The notes under the pieces are model-generated. The model did not search any database, was not told the DNA's origin, and was given only the letters and a program-made list of their open reading frames with translations. Position numbers and translations under genes: made by a program. From the NCBI GenBank assembly GCA_963843465.1, contig CAWJKP010000001.1:2108001-2172000 (forward strand): DNA of 64,000 nt, given 5' to 3'. Position 1 is the stretch's first letter, and each line of letters opens with the position of its first letter. Source of the DNA: CAWJKP01 sp963843465. GTDB taxonomy: Bacteria > Planctomycetota > Planctomycetia > Pirellulales > Thermoguttaceae. Shown here in pieces: positions 34,601-42,790 of this stretch.

Positions 34601-37600
34601 GAAGGTCGTCGCCACCGTGGCTGTGGCCAGCGTGACCGTGGTGCCGCCGTCGTAGGTCTTCCCGTTGGCCGTGATCGAGGGCGTCAGCGTGGCCTGGGCA
34701 ATGACGGCCGTGGTGCTGGCCGTGGTGCTGGAGAGCGTGTAGTTCGCCGCGCTGCTGCCGCCCAGGCTCAGGCCCGTGGCCGTCACCGTCTCCAGCCCCG
34801 CGCTGCGGCTGGCGAAGCTGCTGGCGCCCACCTCCAGGCTCACCTGGTCCGAGCCGAACGTCGTCGCCACCGTGGCCGCGGCCAGCGTGACCGTGGTGCC
34901 GCCGTTGTAGGTCCTCCCGTTGGCCGCGATCGAGGGCGTCAGCGTGGCCTGGGCGATCACGGCCGTGGTGCTGGCCGTGGTGCTGGTGAGCGTGTAGTTG
35001 GCCGCGCTGCTGCCGCCCAGGCTCAGGCCCGTGGCAGTGACCGTCTCCGTCCCCGCGCCGCGGCTGGTGAAGCTGCTGGCGCCCACCTCCAGGCTCACCT
35101 GGTCCGAGCCGAACGTCGTGGCCACCGTGGCCGTGGCCAGCGTGACCGTGGTGCCGCCGTCGTAGGTCTTCCCGTTGGCCGTGATCGAGGGCGTCAGCGT
35201 GGCCTGGGCAATGACGGCCGTGGTGCTGGCCGTGGTGCTGGAGAGGGTGTAGTTCGCCGCGTCGCTGCCGCCCAGGCTCAGGCCCGTGGCGGTGACCGTC
35301 TCCGTCCCCGCGCCGCGGCTGGTGAAGCTGCTGGCGCCCACCTCCAGGCTCACCTGGTCCGAGCCGAACGTCGTGGCCACCGTGGCCGCGGCCAGCGTGA
35401 TCGTGGTGCTGCCGTCGTAGGTCTTCCCGTTGGCCGTGATCGAGGGCGTGAGCGTGGCCTGGGCAATCACCGCCGTGGTGCTGGCCGTGGTGCTGGAGAG
35501 CGTGTAGTTCGCCGCGCCGCTGCCGCCCAGGCTCAAGCCCGTGGCCGTCACCGTCTCCAGCCCCGCGTTCTTGCCGGTGAAGCTGCTGGCCCCCACCTCC
35601 AGGCTCACCTGGTCCGAGCCAAACGTCCCCGCCACCGTCTGGCTGGCCAGCGTGACCGTGGTGCCGCCGTTGTAGGTCCTCCCGTTGGCCGCGATCGAGG
35701 GCGTCAGCGTGGCCTGGTTGATAACCTGGGTCAATGTACCGCTGCTGGCATTAAAGCTGCCGGTGGGGGTATAAATCGCCTCGATGGTGTTGCCGGTGTC
35801 GAGGACGATGTTGGTGGAATTCAATTGCGTGGCGCCGGGCGCGAAGGTCCAGGTCGAGGTAGTCGAGGTGGTGCTGGACGCGGCGCTTTCCGTAGCGAGC
35901 GTGTCGCCGGTAGTTTCGTCCACCAGCGCCACGCTCCCCGTAGGCGCTCCCGTGCCGGACGTGTTGGTGACGGTGGCCGTGAAAGTCACGCGGGTGCCGT
36001 AGACTACCGAAGCGTGCGAGGTGCTCACGGTGGTCGTGGTCGCCGTGGGGGTCACGTCGGTTAGGACCACGTCGTCGCCGCCGTTGGCTGTATAGCTGAT
36101 GGTGTACGTGGCGTTGCCGACGGTGATCGTGGTGCCCTGGGCAAACTGGCCGCTGACGCCGCCGGTGGTCTGGATGATGGTGAAGGTCTGACCGAGCGTG
36201 GGCGAGAACTTATTCAGATACGAGACGTTCAACGTGGCGCCGCTGAGGGTCGCCGTGCCGGTGACGTTGAGCTGGTCGTACTGACCCGGGCTGGCGCCGG
36301 CCAGTTCCACGTCGTAACTTGCGCCGGCTTGCAGGGAGAGGCTGCCGGTGCTGAGGCTGCCGGTGCTGTTGGCGCCGGTGGGTCCGGGGAGGATCGCGCC
36401 GCCGGAGGCGAGCGTGACCGTGTCGGCGATGGGGCCTACACCCTCCAGGGTGCCGCCGGCGTTGACCGCGACGGGGCTGGCGGTCAGGGCGCCGTCAACC
36501 AGCAGGGCGCCGGCGTTGATGGTGGTGGTGCCGTAGTAGTTGTCGCTGCCGGAGAGCGTGACGGTGCCCGCGCCCGCGACGGTGACGCCGGGGCCGGGGG
36601 TGGCGAGGAAGTTCTGATAGTCGAAAACGGCCGTTGCCGGGGTACCGCCCTTGTGCGAAGTAACGAACAACCCAACGTCGAATGAGCTCACGCCCATCGG
36701 GTCGTTCACCATGCCGCCGACCTGGTTCCAGCCCGAGCCAGGCGGGGTGGCGCTGGTGCTCGTGTTGTAGTAGGCGTTGAAATTACCGGTGCCGTCATAG
36801 GTCAGCTCGACCCATTGGGCCTGCGAGTTTCCGGCCTCCTGGTGGTTAGTGACTTGCTGGCCCTGTTCCCCCCACTGGATCGTCACGCCGTAGGTGCCCG
36901 TGTCGCCGACGAAGATGCACGGCGATTGCGCGCCGAGGCTGGCCTGCACCATGATGCCTACCTTGCTCCAACTGTTAGGCGCCGCCCAACTTCCCGTTGC
37001 CCCGGGCGAGGTCCCCGAAACCAAGGAGGCGACGTGGCAGATCCAAGTGGCCTGGGTGGTCGCCGAGGCGGGGACGTAGACGAATTCGCACTGCTCGGTG
37101 CCGGCCCAGAGGTCGTTGCCGGTGCCAGTGATCGTCCAGGCGCCTGCGGCGTAGCTCGCTGAGCCGCCAGGGCCGGGCTCGTCGATGTCGGCGATCGTTG
37201 GCGTCGGGGCGCTGGGGCCGCTGATCCCGCCTTGGACGACGACGTTGCCGGCTCCGACGTAGGTCAGATTGCCGTTGGTCAAGGTCACGTTTCCGGCCAA
37301 GGTCAACTGGCCAGAGTCGGGGCCGATCGAGGCGGCGCCAGAGAGCGTGATCGGCCCGGCGAAGGAGTTGGCGCCGCTGAGGTTCTCGATGGCGCCGTTG
37401 CCGGCCACGCCGATGCCGGCGATGGACAGGGTTTCGCTCCCGGTGTCGGTGTAGCTGCCGGCGAAGGCCAGGGTGGCGCCGGAGGCCACCGTGACGCTGG
37501 AGCCAGAGCCCAGGGCGTCGGTCGCGTCCGCCACCACGGTGGCGCCGGCGTCGTCGGCGATCGACCCCAGGTATCCGCCGCCTGGCATACTGACGTCGTT

Positions 37601-40600
37601 GTCGGCCTCGAGGGTCAGCGTGCCGCTGCCGGCCATGGTCAGCGACGAAGATGAGGTTCCCGTGATCGGGCCGGCGACGTTGTTGGCACTGGCGCTGGTG
37701 ACGGTCAAAGCGCCGCCGGAGCCCAGCGCGAGGCTGCCGGCCACGCCAGCCACGCCCGTCAGCCCGGCCACCTTCTGCGTGGAGCCGTTGACATTCCACG
37801 TTGCGATGTTGGCGATGGCCACCGTGGTGGTCGAGGGCAGCAGCGGGGTGGTCTCGCCGACGGAGATCAACGGCAGTCCGCTGTTCTGAATGAGGATGTA
37901 GGCCACGTTCATGTCGAGCGAGTTGTCGTTGTTCGACGCCGCGGCGATGCCGGCGAACCCCGGGGTCCAAACGCTCATGTTTTCGTTCCAAGTCTGGACG
38001 GAGGCGGTCGATTCCGCGGTTCCGACCGCCCATTTCCCGGTCTGCTCCGTGGTAGCAGTAGTCACCAGCCGCACCCAATACCACGTTCCGTCGGTGTACG
38101 AATTGATGGGGTTGGGTCCCCAAGCCCGCTCGTCGGCGAGCATTTGAGTGCCGCTCCCATTGCCCCTGAACATGTCGTTCATCCCCAATCCGGCCGTGCC
38201 GTCGTTCGTCGAGTCAACGTTCGCCGCAATCCCACCGCGGTCGGTATCGCTGAGGATTTGAACCAGCGCGAGCACGTTCCAGTTGGCGGAGGCTGCCAGG
38301 TACGAAGGTTCGTAGACCAAATGGCTGTGGTCGCTGGTTCCTACGCCCACGTTGAGTCCCACTCCCGGCACCAGGGTGAAGGTGCTGGCGGAAGTAGTAA
38401 CGGGCGTCCAGGCCGAGTTCAGCGAGGTGTCGTCGGCGAAGTAGTCCTGGAAACCGTTGAGGGCCGTGCCGTATTCGCTAAAGTCGGCCGGCAGCCCCGG
38501 CATCGCTGCCGAGGACCCCATTTCCAGGGTGCCCGCGCTGACCGTGGTGGTGGCGCCGGTGTAGGTCTGGACGCCGCTGACGGTCAAGGTTCCCGTGCCG
38601 GCCTTCGTCAGGGAGCCGCTGCCGCTGATCGTTCCGCTACAGTTGGTGCTGGCGTTGTTGTTGCCCACGCTCAAGGTAACCGGGTTGTTGCTCGTGTCCT
38701 GTGCCAGCACATTGCCCGGGCCCGCCAGGCCACCGAGGACCGCCGTTTCGGGCGAGCCCAGGGTGCCGGCGACGAATGCCAGCGTGCCGCTGGCGCCGAT
38801 GCTCACCGTGCTGTATTGCAGCGCGTCGGTGTTGGCCACCAGGACGTTGCCCTGGCTGATGGTGGTCGGTCCGTCAAAGGTATTGGCGGCCGAAAGCGTC
38901 AGCGTGCCGCTGCCGTTCTTGACCAGCGCGTCGGTCCCGAACACGGAGCTGGAGATGACGTTGCCGATGTTGGTGGCGCCGGCGCCGTCGGAGGTGAGCG
39001 TGTTGCCGGCCAGATCAATAGGGGAGGCGAGGTTCAACGTTCCCTGGCTGTTGGTCCAGGTGTCGGAGGCGCCGAGCGTGATGCCGGCGAGGCTCACAGT
39101 CGTGGCCCTGCCGGTCGCGGCGTACTCATTGTTGGTAATACCGCCGGGACCGGTCAAGGTGACGGCATTGCCGCCGATCGTGAAATCATCGCCCGCGGCA
39201 GCATCGGCGTCGATAATCTGGATGCTCGCCAGCGACAGACCCGAGATATTGTTTTGGCTGGTGAAAGTGTTTGTATAGGAGGTGTTGAAGATCAGCGTAT
39301 CGAGGGCGTTGTCCGAGCCGGGCACCGCACCTTGAAGCCAGTTGTTCGCATCGCTCCAGAGCGTGGGGGTGGCGCCGTCGCCGCCAACCCAGGTCAGCGC
39401 CTGCCCCATGATCTCGCCGGCGGTGTTGGGCACAAAGGTCACCGCGTAGTTGGCGCCGCCGTTGCCGTCGTCGACCGAGCCGGCCGCCGTGAGCGTCTTG
39501 CCCGTGCCCTCGTTCTTGGTGTCGTAGGTCTCCGTGAAGGCCGCCGTGTCGCCGGCGACAAGGCTCCCCGAAGTAATCGTCGGCGCGGCCGCCGCCGAGG
39601 TCGTGCCATCGTAGGGCTTGGTGTTGGCGGCCGCGGTGACCGTGATGGGAAGCGCCGTGATCGTCTGAGTCGTCGTGCCGCTGCTGCCGGTGAAGCCCAT
39701 TCCGGGCGTATAGGTGGCGGTGATGATATCCCCGGCCGTGACGTTGAAGGTCTTCACGCCGGTCGTATAGGTCCAGGTGGAAGCGAGGCCGCTGGTGCTG
39801 CCGAAGGTACCGTTGCCGAGGGCGATGCCGGCCGTGGTGTCGACAAAATCGACGCTGCCGGCGGGCGCGGCGCTGCCGCTTTGGGCGGAGACGGTGGCCG
39901 TGAAGCTCACGGGGGTGCCGTAGACCACCGAAGCCTGCGAGGTGCTTACGGTGGTCGTTACGGGGGTGATGTTGTAGGAGGTAGCCGTAAGGACCACGTC
40001 TTTGCCCCCGTTGGCCCCATACGTGACGGTGTACGTGGCGTTGCCGACGGTGACCGTGCTGCCCTCGGCGAACTGGCCGCTGACGCCGCCTGTGGTGTGG
40101 ATGATGGTGAAGCTCTGATTCACCGCGGGCAAGAAGTTATTCAGATACGAGACGTTCAACGTGGCGCCGCTGAGGATCGCGGTGCCGGTGACGTTGAGCT
40201 GGTCGTACTGACCCGCGCTCGCCCCCGCCAGTTCCACGTCGTAGGCTGTGCCGGTCGGCAGGAAGATGGTGCCCGTAAGGCTGCCGCCACTCGTGGCGCT
40301 GCCGCCCTCCAACGCGCCGCCGGTGTTGACCGTGACGGGGCTGGCGGTCAGGGCGCCGTCAACCGCCAGGGTACCAGCGTTGACCGTGGTCGCCCCGGTG
40401 TAGGTGTTGGTGTTCGACAGGGTCAGTTTGCCGCTGCCGTTCTTGGTCAGGCTCCCGCCACCCGTCAAGCTGCCGGAGAAAGTGGTGCTGGAATTGTTGT
40501 TACCCACGGTGAGAGCCACGGCGGCGGCGGAGCTATCCTGCAAGGCAAGGGCGTTGGAGCCCTGGAGCCCACCCAGCGTAGCCGCCGTGAGCGAACCGAA

Positions 40601-42391
40601 GCTGACCGCGCCCCCGCCGCTGGTATCCAGCGTGCTGTCTTGCAGAGCCAGTGGGTTGCCAAGAGCAAGCGTGCCCGAATCGACCGTCGTCGTGCCAGTG
40701 TAGGTATTCGTGCCGCTGAGGACCAGCGTGGTGGCGGCGCCGTTCATTCCGTACCCCGCCTTCACCAAACCGCCGCCGCCGGCAAATGGCTTGCTGATGG
40801 TGACGGCACCCGTGCTGCCCTGACCGTTAACTCCCCCGTAGCTGGATCCAACTTCGATTGTCAAGGAGTTGCCCGCCGCGAGAGTCGTGGCGTTGGCGCC
40901 CCCGATTGTCAGGCTCGTGGTGGGGCAATCGTCCCGATTAAAGAAGACCGTGCCGCTGGTGGGCAGCGTGACGTTGTCTGCCGTCATCGCGCCGTTGCGG
41001 GTAGCGAGGTTGCCGCCGGAGTTCATCGTGACGGCGTTCGCGAGTGTCAATGCGGCGGAATTCCACTGGTAGTCGAGTGTGCCATTGGCGTTCAGGGTGA
41101 CCGGCCCGCCGCCGAGATAAGCCTGGTTAGCGAAAAACACCCGCCCGGGACCGATGACCCAACTCTGCGTACTGGCGATGCTGCCGCCGCCCAGCACCAC
41201 GTCACACGGGACTTCCAAGTAAATCGTGCCCGTGCCGGTGATGTTGAAAGCTGTGTCCGGATTGTCGCCGTTGAGGTACAGATTGGAGTTATTGACAATG
41301 TTTCCGGCAAACGCCACGTTGGCGACGTTGCCGACGCTGACCGATCCGGAGTTGATCGTCAGCGTGTCGATGCCTTCGGAACCGTTTGCGTAGGAGGGAC
41401 TACTCAGAGAGAGGGCGCCGCCGCCGGTCATCGTCAGATTGCCGCCGCCGGAAATGACGCCGGGAATGATCATAGTGTTGCCCTGCGTGTCGATGGTGAC
41501 AGTTACGCCGCTATCGATCACGATATTGCGGTTGCCGGAAAGGCAAACCGACGCCGCGCCCACCTCGAGCGTGCCATTGCCGGAGAACGTGACGTTCGTC
41601 GCGGGAGACGCGGGCGCCGTACCAAGGGCAGCATCAGCGTTGATGTTTAGTGTACCGCCGCTGATTGTCGTTGCACCGTTGTAAGTGTTGACCCCGGAGA
41701 AGGTCACCGTATCCTCCGGGAAGTCCTGCATTTCCACCAGCACCCCGCCGGCTCCGCTGATCGAACCGTTGACAGTCGCGTTCCCGTACCCGCTTCCATC
41801 GAAGATCAATTGGGTCTCGTCGCCCGTAATCGCCCCGTTCACGGTCAACCATGTGCCCCCGGTCGTCGAGTTGTTCTCGAACGCCAGCGCATACCCGTTC
41901 TGGTTGATGTTGCCGTTGATCGTCAAGCCCGCCGGGGCGACGATCGTCTGCGACGCCCCCAGGGTTAACGGCAGATTCAGCGTCGTATTGCCCCCCTGGA
42001 ACTCGATCCCGTTCTCCAGCAAAATCCCGTTGCACCCCAACGTGTAACCCGACCCCTCGATCAGGATCAATCCAAAGGCGGTCCCTGCCGGGAAGTCGTT
42101 GTTCGTATCCAGCGCCGTGACCCCCGTCGGGAAGATCAGCTCGTCGCCAGGCTGTGGCGCCACGTCGCCGACCCAGTTCGCCGCCGTCTGCCAGTTCACG
42201 TTGGCGCCCGACTGCCCGTCCCACACCCGGGCGGAGAGCAACATGCGTCCTTCCATCGTCTCGAAGGTAAGTCGGCGTGTGTGAGGAACAGCGGACCAAG
42301 AGTGGGAAATGCGATTGGCAAACGTTCGACGTTGCCGCAAAGCAGCGGCTTGCCGCGTCCCCTTGGCCCGGCGCGGGCACGAACCAACCAC
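25670..42391 (-). CDS. Giant LEPR-XLL surface/secreted protein with beta-strand (PATR), Ig-like, YDG, cohesin-like and dockerin-like modules
   Basis: 5,573 residues, uninterrupted. GTG at 42391 is the longest start; no RBS is visible, so the start is unsure. LRLTFETMEGRMLLSA-like LEPR-XLL motif lies near residues 40-53. Blocks in order: autotransporter-associated beta-strand repeats (e.g. LVKNGSGTLTLSAANTFDG), Ig-like (SVVYGTPVSFTATV) and YDG domains; two LamG-like stretches (about 38.5-37.9 and 37.2-36.6 kb); YDG array of five; cohesin-like modules (about 33.9-32.8 kb); YDG array of three; beta-strand block; more Ig-like/YDG; a C-terminal cohesin-like module; and a dockerin-like pair (GDATGDGTLDSSDVGLMEDV with a partner ending DGNALINYVNG). 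No outer-membrane beta-barrel is present. Likely an exported adhesin or matrix protein; the transport route is unknown. No frameshift in 16.7 kb, in contrast to the genes beyond 42.8 kb. Confidence 0.9.
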   Translation of the reverse strand: MVGSCPRRAKGTRQAAALRQRRTFANRISHSWSAVPHTRRLTFETMEGRMLLSARVWDGQSGANVNWQTAANWVGDVAPQPGDELIFPTGVTALDTNNDFPAGTAFGLILIEGSGYTLGCNGILLENGIEFQGGNTTLNLPLTLGASQTIVAPAGLTINGNINQNGYALAFENNSTTGGTWLTVNGAITGDETQLIFDGSGYGNATVNGSISGAGGVLVEMQDFPEDTVTFSGVNTYNGATTISGGTLNINADAALGTAPASPATNVTFSGNGTLEVGAASVCLSGNRNIVIDSGVTVTIDTQGNTMIIPGVISGGGNLTMTGGGALSLSSPSYANGSEGIDTLTINSGSVSVGNVANVAFAGNIVNNSNLYLNGDNPDTAFNITGTGTIYLEVPCDVVLGGGSIASTQSWVIGPGRVFFANQAYLGGGPVTLNANGTLDYQWNSAALTLANAVTMNSGGNLATRNGAMTADNVTLPTSGTVFFNRDDCPTTSLTIGGANATTLAAGNSLTIEVGSSYGGVNGQGSTGAVTISKPFAGGGGLVKAGYGMNGAATTLVLSGTNTYTGTTTVDSGTLALGNPLALQDSTLDTSGGGAVSFGSLTAATLGGLQGSNALALQDSSAAAVALTVGNNNSSTTFSGSLTGGGSLTKNGSGKLTLSNTNTYTGATTVNAGTLAVDGALTASPVTVNTGGALEGGSATSGGSLTGTIFLPTGTAYDVELAGASAGQYDQLNVTGTAILSGATLNVSYLNNFLPAVNQSFTIIHTTGGVSGQFAEGSTVTVGNATYTVTYGANGGKDVVLTATSYNITPVTTTVSTSQASVVYGTPVSFTATVSAQSGSAAPAGSVDFVDTTAGIALGNGTFGSTSGLASTWTYTTGVKTFNVTAGDIITATYTPGMGFTGSSGTTTQTITALPITVTAAANTKPYDGTTSAAAAPTITSGSLVAGDTAAFTETYDTKNEGTGKTLTAAGSVDDGNGGANYAVTFVPNTAGEIMGQALTWVGGDGATPTLWSDANNWLQGAVPGSDNALDTLIFNTSYTNTFTSQNNISGLSLASIQIIDADAAAGDDFTIGGNAVTLTGPGGITNNEYAATGRATTVSLAGITLGASDTWTNSQGTLNLASPIDLAGNTLTSDGAGATNIGNVISSSVFGTDALVKNGSGTLTLSAANTFDGPTTISQGNVLVANTDALQYSTVSIGASGTLAFVAGTLGSPETAVLGGLAGPGNVLAQDTSNNPVTLSVGNNNASTNCSGTISGSGSLTKAGTGTLTVSGVQTYTGATTTVSAGTLEMGSSAAMPGLPADFSEYGTALNGFQDYFADDTSLNSAWTPVTTSASTFTLVPGVGLNVGVGTSDHSHLVYEPSYLAASANWNVLALVQILSDTDRGGIAANVDSTNDGTAGLGMNDMFRGNGSGTQMLADERAWGPNPINSYTDGTWYWVRLVTTATTEQTGKWAVGTAESTASVQTWNENMSVWTPGFAGIAAASNNDNSLDMNVAYILIQNSGLPLISVGETTPLLPSTTTVAIANIATWNVNGSTQKVAGLTGVAGVAGSLALGSGGALTVTSASANNVAGPITGTSSSSLTMAGSGTLTLEADNDVSMPGGGYLGSIADDAGATVVADATDALGSGSSVTVASGATLAFAGSYTDTGSETLSIAGIGVAGNGAIENLSGANSFAGPITLSGAASIGPDSGQLTLAGNVTLTNGNLTYVGAGNVVVQGGISGPSAPTPTIADIDEPGPGGSASYAAGAWTITGTGNDLWAGTEQCEFVYVPASATTQATWICHVASLVSGTSPGATGSWAAPNSWSKVGIMVQASLGAQSPCIFVGDTGTYGVTIQWGEQGQQVTNHQEAGNSQAQWVELTYDGTGNFNAYYNTSTSATPPGSGWNQVGGMVNDPMGVSSFDVGLFVTSHKGGTPATAVFDYQNFLATPGPGVTVAGAGTVTLSGSDNYYGTTTINAGALLVDGALTASPVAVNAGGTLEGVGPIADTVTLASGGAILPGPTGANSTGSLSTGSLSLQAGASYDVELAGASPGQYDQLNVTGTATLSGATLNVSYLNKFSPTLGQTFTIIQTTGGVSGQFAQGTTITVGNATYTISYTANGGDDVVLTDVTPTATTTTVSTSHASVVYGTRVTFTATVTNTSGTGAPTGSVALVDETTGDTLATESAASSTTSTTSTWTFAPGATQLNSTNIVLDTGNTIEAIYTPTGSFNASSGTLTQVINQATLTPSIAANGRTYNGGTTVTLASQTVAGTFGSDQVSLEVGASSFTGKNAGLETVTATGLSLGGSGAANYTLSSTTASTTAVIAQATLTPSITANGKTYDGSTTITLAAATVATTFGSDQVSLEVGASSFTSRGAGTETVTATGLSLGGSDAANYTLSSTTASTTAVIAQATLTPSITANGKTYDGGTTVTLATATVATTFGSDQVSLEVGASSFTSRGAGTETVTATGLSLGGSSAANYTLTSTTASTTAVIAQATLTPSIAANGRTYNGGTTVTLAAATVATTFGSDQVSLEVGASSFASRSAGLETVTATGLSLGGSSAANYTLSSTTASTTAVIAQATLTPSITANGKTYDGGTTVTLATATVATTFGSDQVGLEVGASSFTSKNAGLETVTATGLSLGGGDAANYTLSSTTASATATIAQAGLTITAAACSKTYDGSTSATTATPTVTGLLGSDTVTGLSETYNNKNVGTGKTLTVAGYTVSDGNSGGNYTVTPAISTAGVITARLITVTAATNTKQYDGTIWAAATPAINSGGLATGDRAAFSETYDNPNVGSGKALTPAGSVNDGNGGNNYTVTFVPNTTGVITARSSPYVNLSNGLANSYNGYAGGYVEIPIRLDYLEETDDSYSGLSAAIVRVTFSQTFFNAASINTKSTTPPTSGTAPAVIWGPLADSSVWTDSVNGTSGGQITVTAQNESGASQGLNDYTGTDPTNGGNTPNGDVLAFLFLCVKSTATGSATVSVSGSPTQLTPDYASTGSGGGTYTLGTAETATVQVIAATTAPSTTMSIVASAINPVSTSHTYSVPVDLTPGTPGGPGIESANAVIVFDESYINPGSITVSEGSLLTSQGISPSDSGIQAVNVNPLSNTGDTYGTSQNLGTFTLSLDIANAAYLPSNASGSLWIITFTTQSSVSTGSTGLTTALNLVPSLTGTSTNVKDSNSTSSGYPLGYTFNSTIGNSPSDGVDGQITFNAVSSASTSTTLVSSQPTATYGAPPSFTATVTNTSGQTGTPTGSVAFVDETTGDTLDTESAASGTTSTTSTWTFAPGATQLNSTNIVLDTANTIEAIYAPTGTFLASPSNPTVTQVINQATLTPSITANGKTYDGGTTVTLTSQTVATTFGSDVVSLEVGASSFTSKSAGLETVTATGLSLGGSSAADYTLSSTTASTTAVIAQATLTPSITANGRTYNGGTTVTLASQTVATTFGSDQVSLEVGASSFTSRSAGLETVTATGLSLGGADAANYTLSSSTASTTAVIAQATLTPSITANGKTYDGGTTVTLATATVATTFGSDQVSLEVGAASFTSSSAGLETVTATGLSLGGSDAANYTLSSTTASTTAFIAPVTLTWIGGDGTTPTAWSDANNWSPGFAPGADGSGGDTLIFNSSSANTFASQNDILGLSLASIQITDDNSTPGDDFTITGNAVTLIGPGGMTNNEYPAAGRATTVSLAGITLGASETWANSQGTLNIASPIDLAGDTLTADGPGATNIGGVISSSVFGTDALVKDGGGTLTLSNSNSYDGTTTISSGTVQIADDGSLGAANPITGAVGAVNINAGTLEYTGATSYQSARAYSVNQPNSTIQVDSSGATLTISGSVGGNGTLIKAGPGGLSLPVSDSYSGDTVVAAGALDTTGNGSLGTGQVTLTGGSLNLDSTTSNAFTNSLIVAISSTIDVENAPASMTAAIIAGSTLSVTSSGGEGLSLGTVFLAGSPDFAPGPGVTLSLPDLFDAGVARNITVSGGGTVDITGPAYSLSSGTVIDVAGGSKLALNNALALGTQPLVIEGAGTVTGTVPLTANSGAIQPGAAGIASTVPGTLDMTGNVVLPAGRGNLTLPNGSTTPVGFGVQLAGTGNSLLDVTGTVNLNNAMLNLSALNNFVPSHVGQTFTIITAPGTGTITGTFANAGTLSTPNADYSVSIQGDDRVLLDVTALVATPTAMSSVTSSSSSVTYGRPLTFMAVVSDSGTSAPAGSAAFWDGGVGTGTDLSALPGVVTSSSSSSAPWTTTYTLFLPEAFNVTAPSGDTINAVFTPTNSQVFSGTSGAMTQTVTARAITLTAAAWDKIYDGSTAAPGAAPTVTGGSLAVNPITGLNDTLDYTESFTSRNALSTGFLSNPLVINQATGSVSDGDGGANYSVTYLNSTAGAILPLAITVTANAVTKVYDGGTSVATATPSIDRTPSITGGSLAAYAGPGGLDTADFSETYASATAGTQTLIPSGSVNDGNGGLNYSVTFVDNPAGEITHTAIKFLVTALTSGLPVTAGANFLLLVEAEDSSNSIVTSYAGSPTLSSTDPKVLTLPGALNFSSGYAYTLASLETVAGGPWTITATDATNPLDKISGTSNSITVSNASASQVVLSTIANTSAGTAIGVTATVEDPYGNPVLGNSSSVTLTASGPGSALYGTDAMTAVNGVAAFSTSGPGANNVNIRLAGNGYQLTATAALPGGAGTFTATSDPFTVSSGPAVQLAFTTQPEAVVAGAKTFTAGVTVEDLYGNAVTGDDSSVTVSLQKAATYTGDSNGLLSSTSGSLTASDYQDNGVAAFSGLSISQPGTGYSAAGSGYYLKASDGSMSVNSAPFNTTLIVTGVAMTSTGFTATFSEPFDPTQVNLYGAQSLPSVTLTGEHTEGQVHGSLVLDSTTASLATSAASATESDTTVTITTTQANNFTVGDVVTISGVSSVPAGQLLPGQSDPAAGYNGSFTITSASGSTFQYTDVAGLPAVSPAADGVPGGTAVETDNTMTFVATTLVNKTGLPMAGVSSADSTSGILVPDTYLLDFASGSTAFTTLSGQVLDGPASSGFTAPEPDANVPWVTEFGLSPAPGVPVYGPFNEPMSIGSLDFTANETVFGGAGAPVNDLAVIVPAFARGPGNAVNLPNSTGSITSLADNGGIVTVHTTAQDKASNGQRVLISGLTGAYADYDGTWTVESNVNYGNNPPAGTARFSSVFTFTLPAGTPQLPTASGGSFSILTGIPISLSDSGGVTQGEFTLSYNPALLSITGGTVDPGLAASGATFTVDTSTPGSAVIDFNSGSNALPAAGGGPIVLGSLTATVPATAVNVYRAQDLLTLSVESISGFDRSGKPLTLTGPNVNVLGSQALHVVAFLGDATGDGTLDSSDVGLMEDVVGDVTAGFNAYKLADPAVIGDIAGYGYVSLCDGNALINYVNGSQVVYLPPYPAGLGTIVSTGPDPTVSIPSALQVGSDSVPAAVPAAPAAPANAWPVTVADTPLSVAPQPTASLIAGPEAPVGAAVAVEALGPVSSVGVASRASASAGAAQVPQQLADGLFTALARGAVDPAELAILDSGAEQAVGQALAAEISAAGSAQANLDNLLWESEDSSWLDGKREWLQ
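31140..31640 (-). repeat. Duplicated beta-strand block (pairs with about 38890-39370)
   Basis: This roughly 480-base block (product includes GTDALVKDGGGTLTLSNSNS and NNEYPAAGRATTVSLAG) is highly similar at DNA level to about 38890-39370. It is a segmental duplication inside the giant gene. Confidence 0.75.
31663..32427 (-). repeat. Tandem array of three 255-bp YDG repeats
   Basis: Anchor points at 31663, 31918, 32173 and 32428 are exactly 255 bases apart, giving 85-residue units (ATLTPSITANGKTYDGGTTV, then FGSDQVSLEVGASSFTS and NYTLSSTTASTTA). Units differ by few substitutions. Confidence 0.9.
34432..35706 (-). repeat. Tandem array of five 255-bp YDG repeats
   Basis: Anchors at 34432, 34687, 34942, 35197, 35452 and 35707 are each 255 bases apart. 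The units are near-identical to each other and to the array at 31.7-32.4 kb. Both arrays are preceded (on the coding strand) by the same Ig-like module ending in TQVINQ. Confidence 0.9.
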
Positions 42392-42790
42392 GAAACCAGG
42401 CGCCGAACCACAAAGGGGATTTCCGCGATTTCACACCACGCCGAGCAGATGTCGATGCCATAACGACCTCCTCGGAAGCGCATCCCTCTCCGCTTCGCCG
42501 GCACGGGTCTCGGATCGGTAAATCGCGTCGGTGAGAGCGGAGCCGCGTACGGCATCAAGTCTTGCGTGACAAAGGAGCGAGGCTTGACCTGGCGCCCACC
42601 CTATGCACGACAACTTGTCGTGTCAGGTGGCGGGGGGTGGTTTCCCCAATCTTTATTGGGGGGGCAGATTGTTCTGGGTAAAATGCGTAAGATTTCCCAA
42701 CGAAGCGTGGTCCACCGACTTTTGAGACCCCCCATGAGAGGGTATGTCGGGGCCAGCAGCAACTAGCGGCCGAGCCAACACGCTGTCCCC
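42392..42790. other. Intergenic region upstream of the giant gene
   Basis: No supported gene. Small hairpins are seen: ACGACAA/TTGTCGT at 42608-42622 and CCCCAAT/ATTGGGG at 42644-42661. The true start of the giant protein might lie in the first 100 bases if a frameshift exists there; no SD was found. Confidence 0.35.

Noticed and set aside
27344..41650. Long plus-strand frames (855, 327, 814 and 1,168 residues) opposite the giant gene
   Set aside because: They are antisense to a repetitive, GC-rich gene. Their products are Gly/Arg/Ala-rich with no domain, no RBS, and they share the 255-bp periodicity of the real gene.
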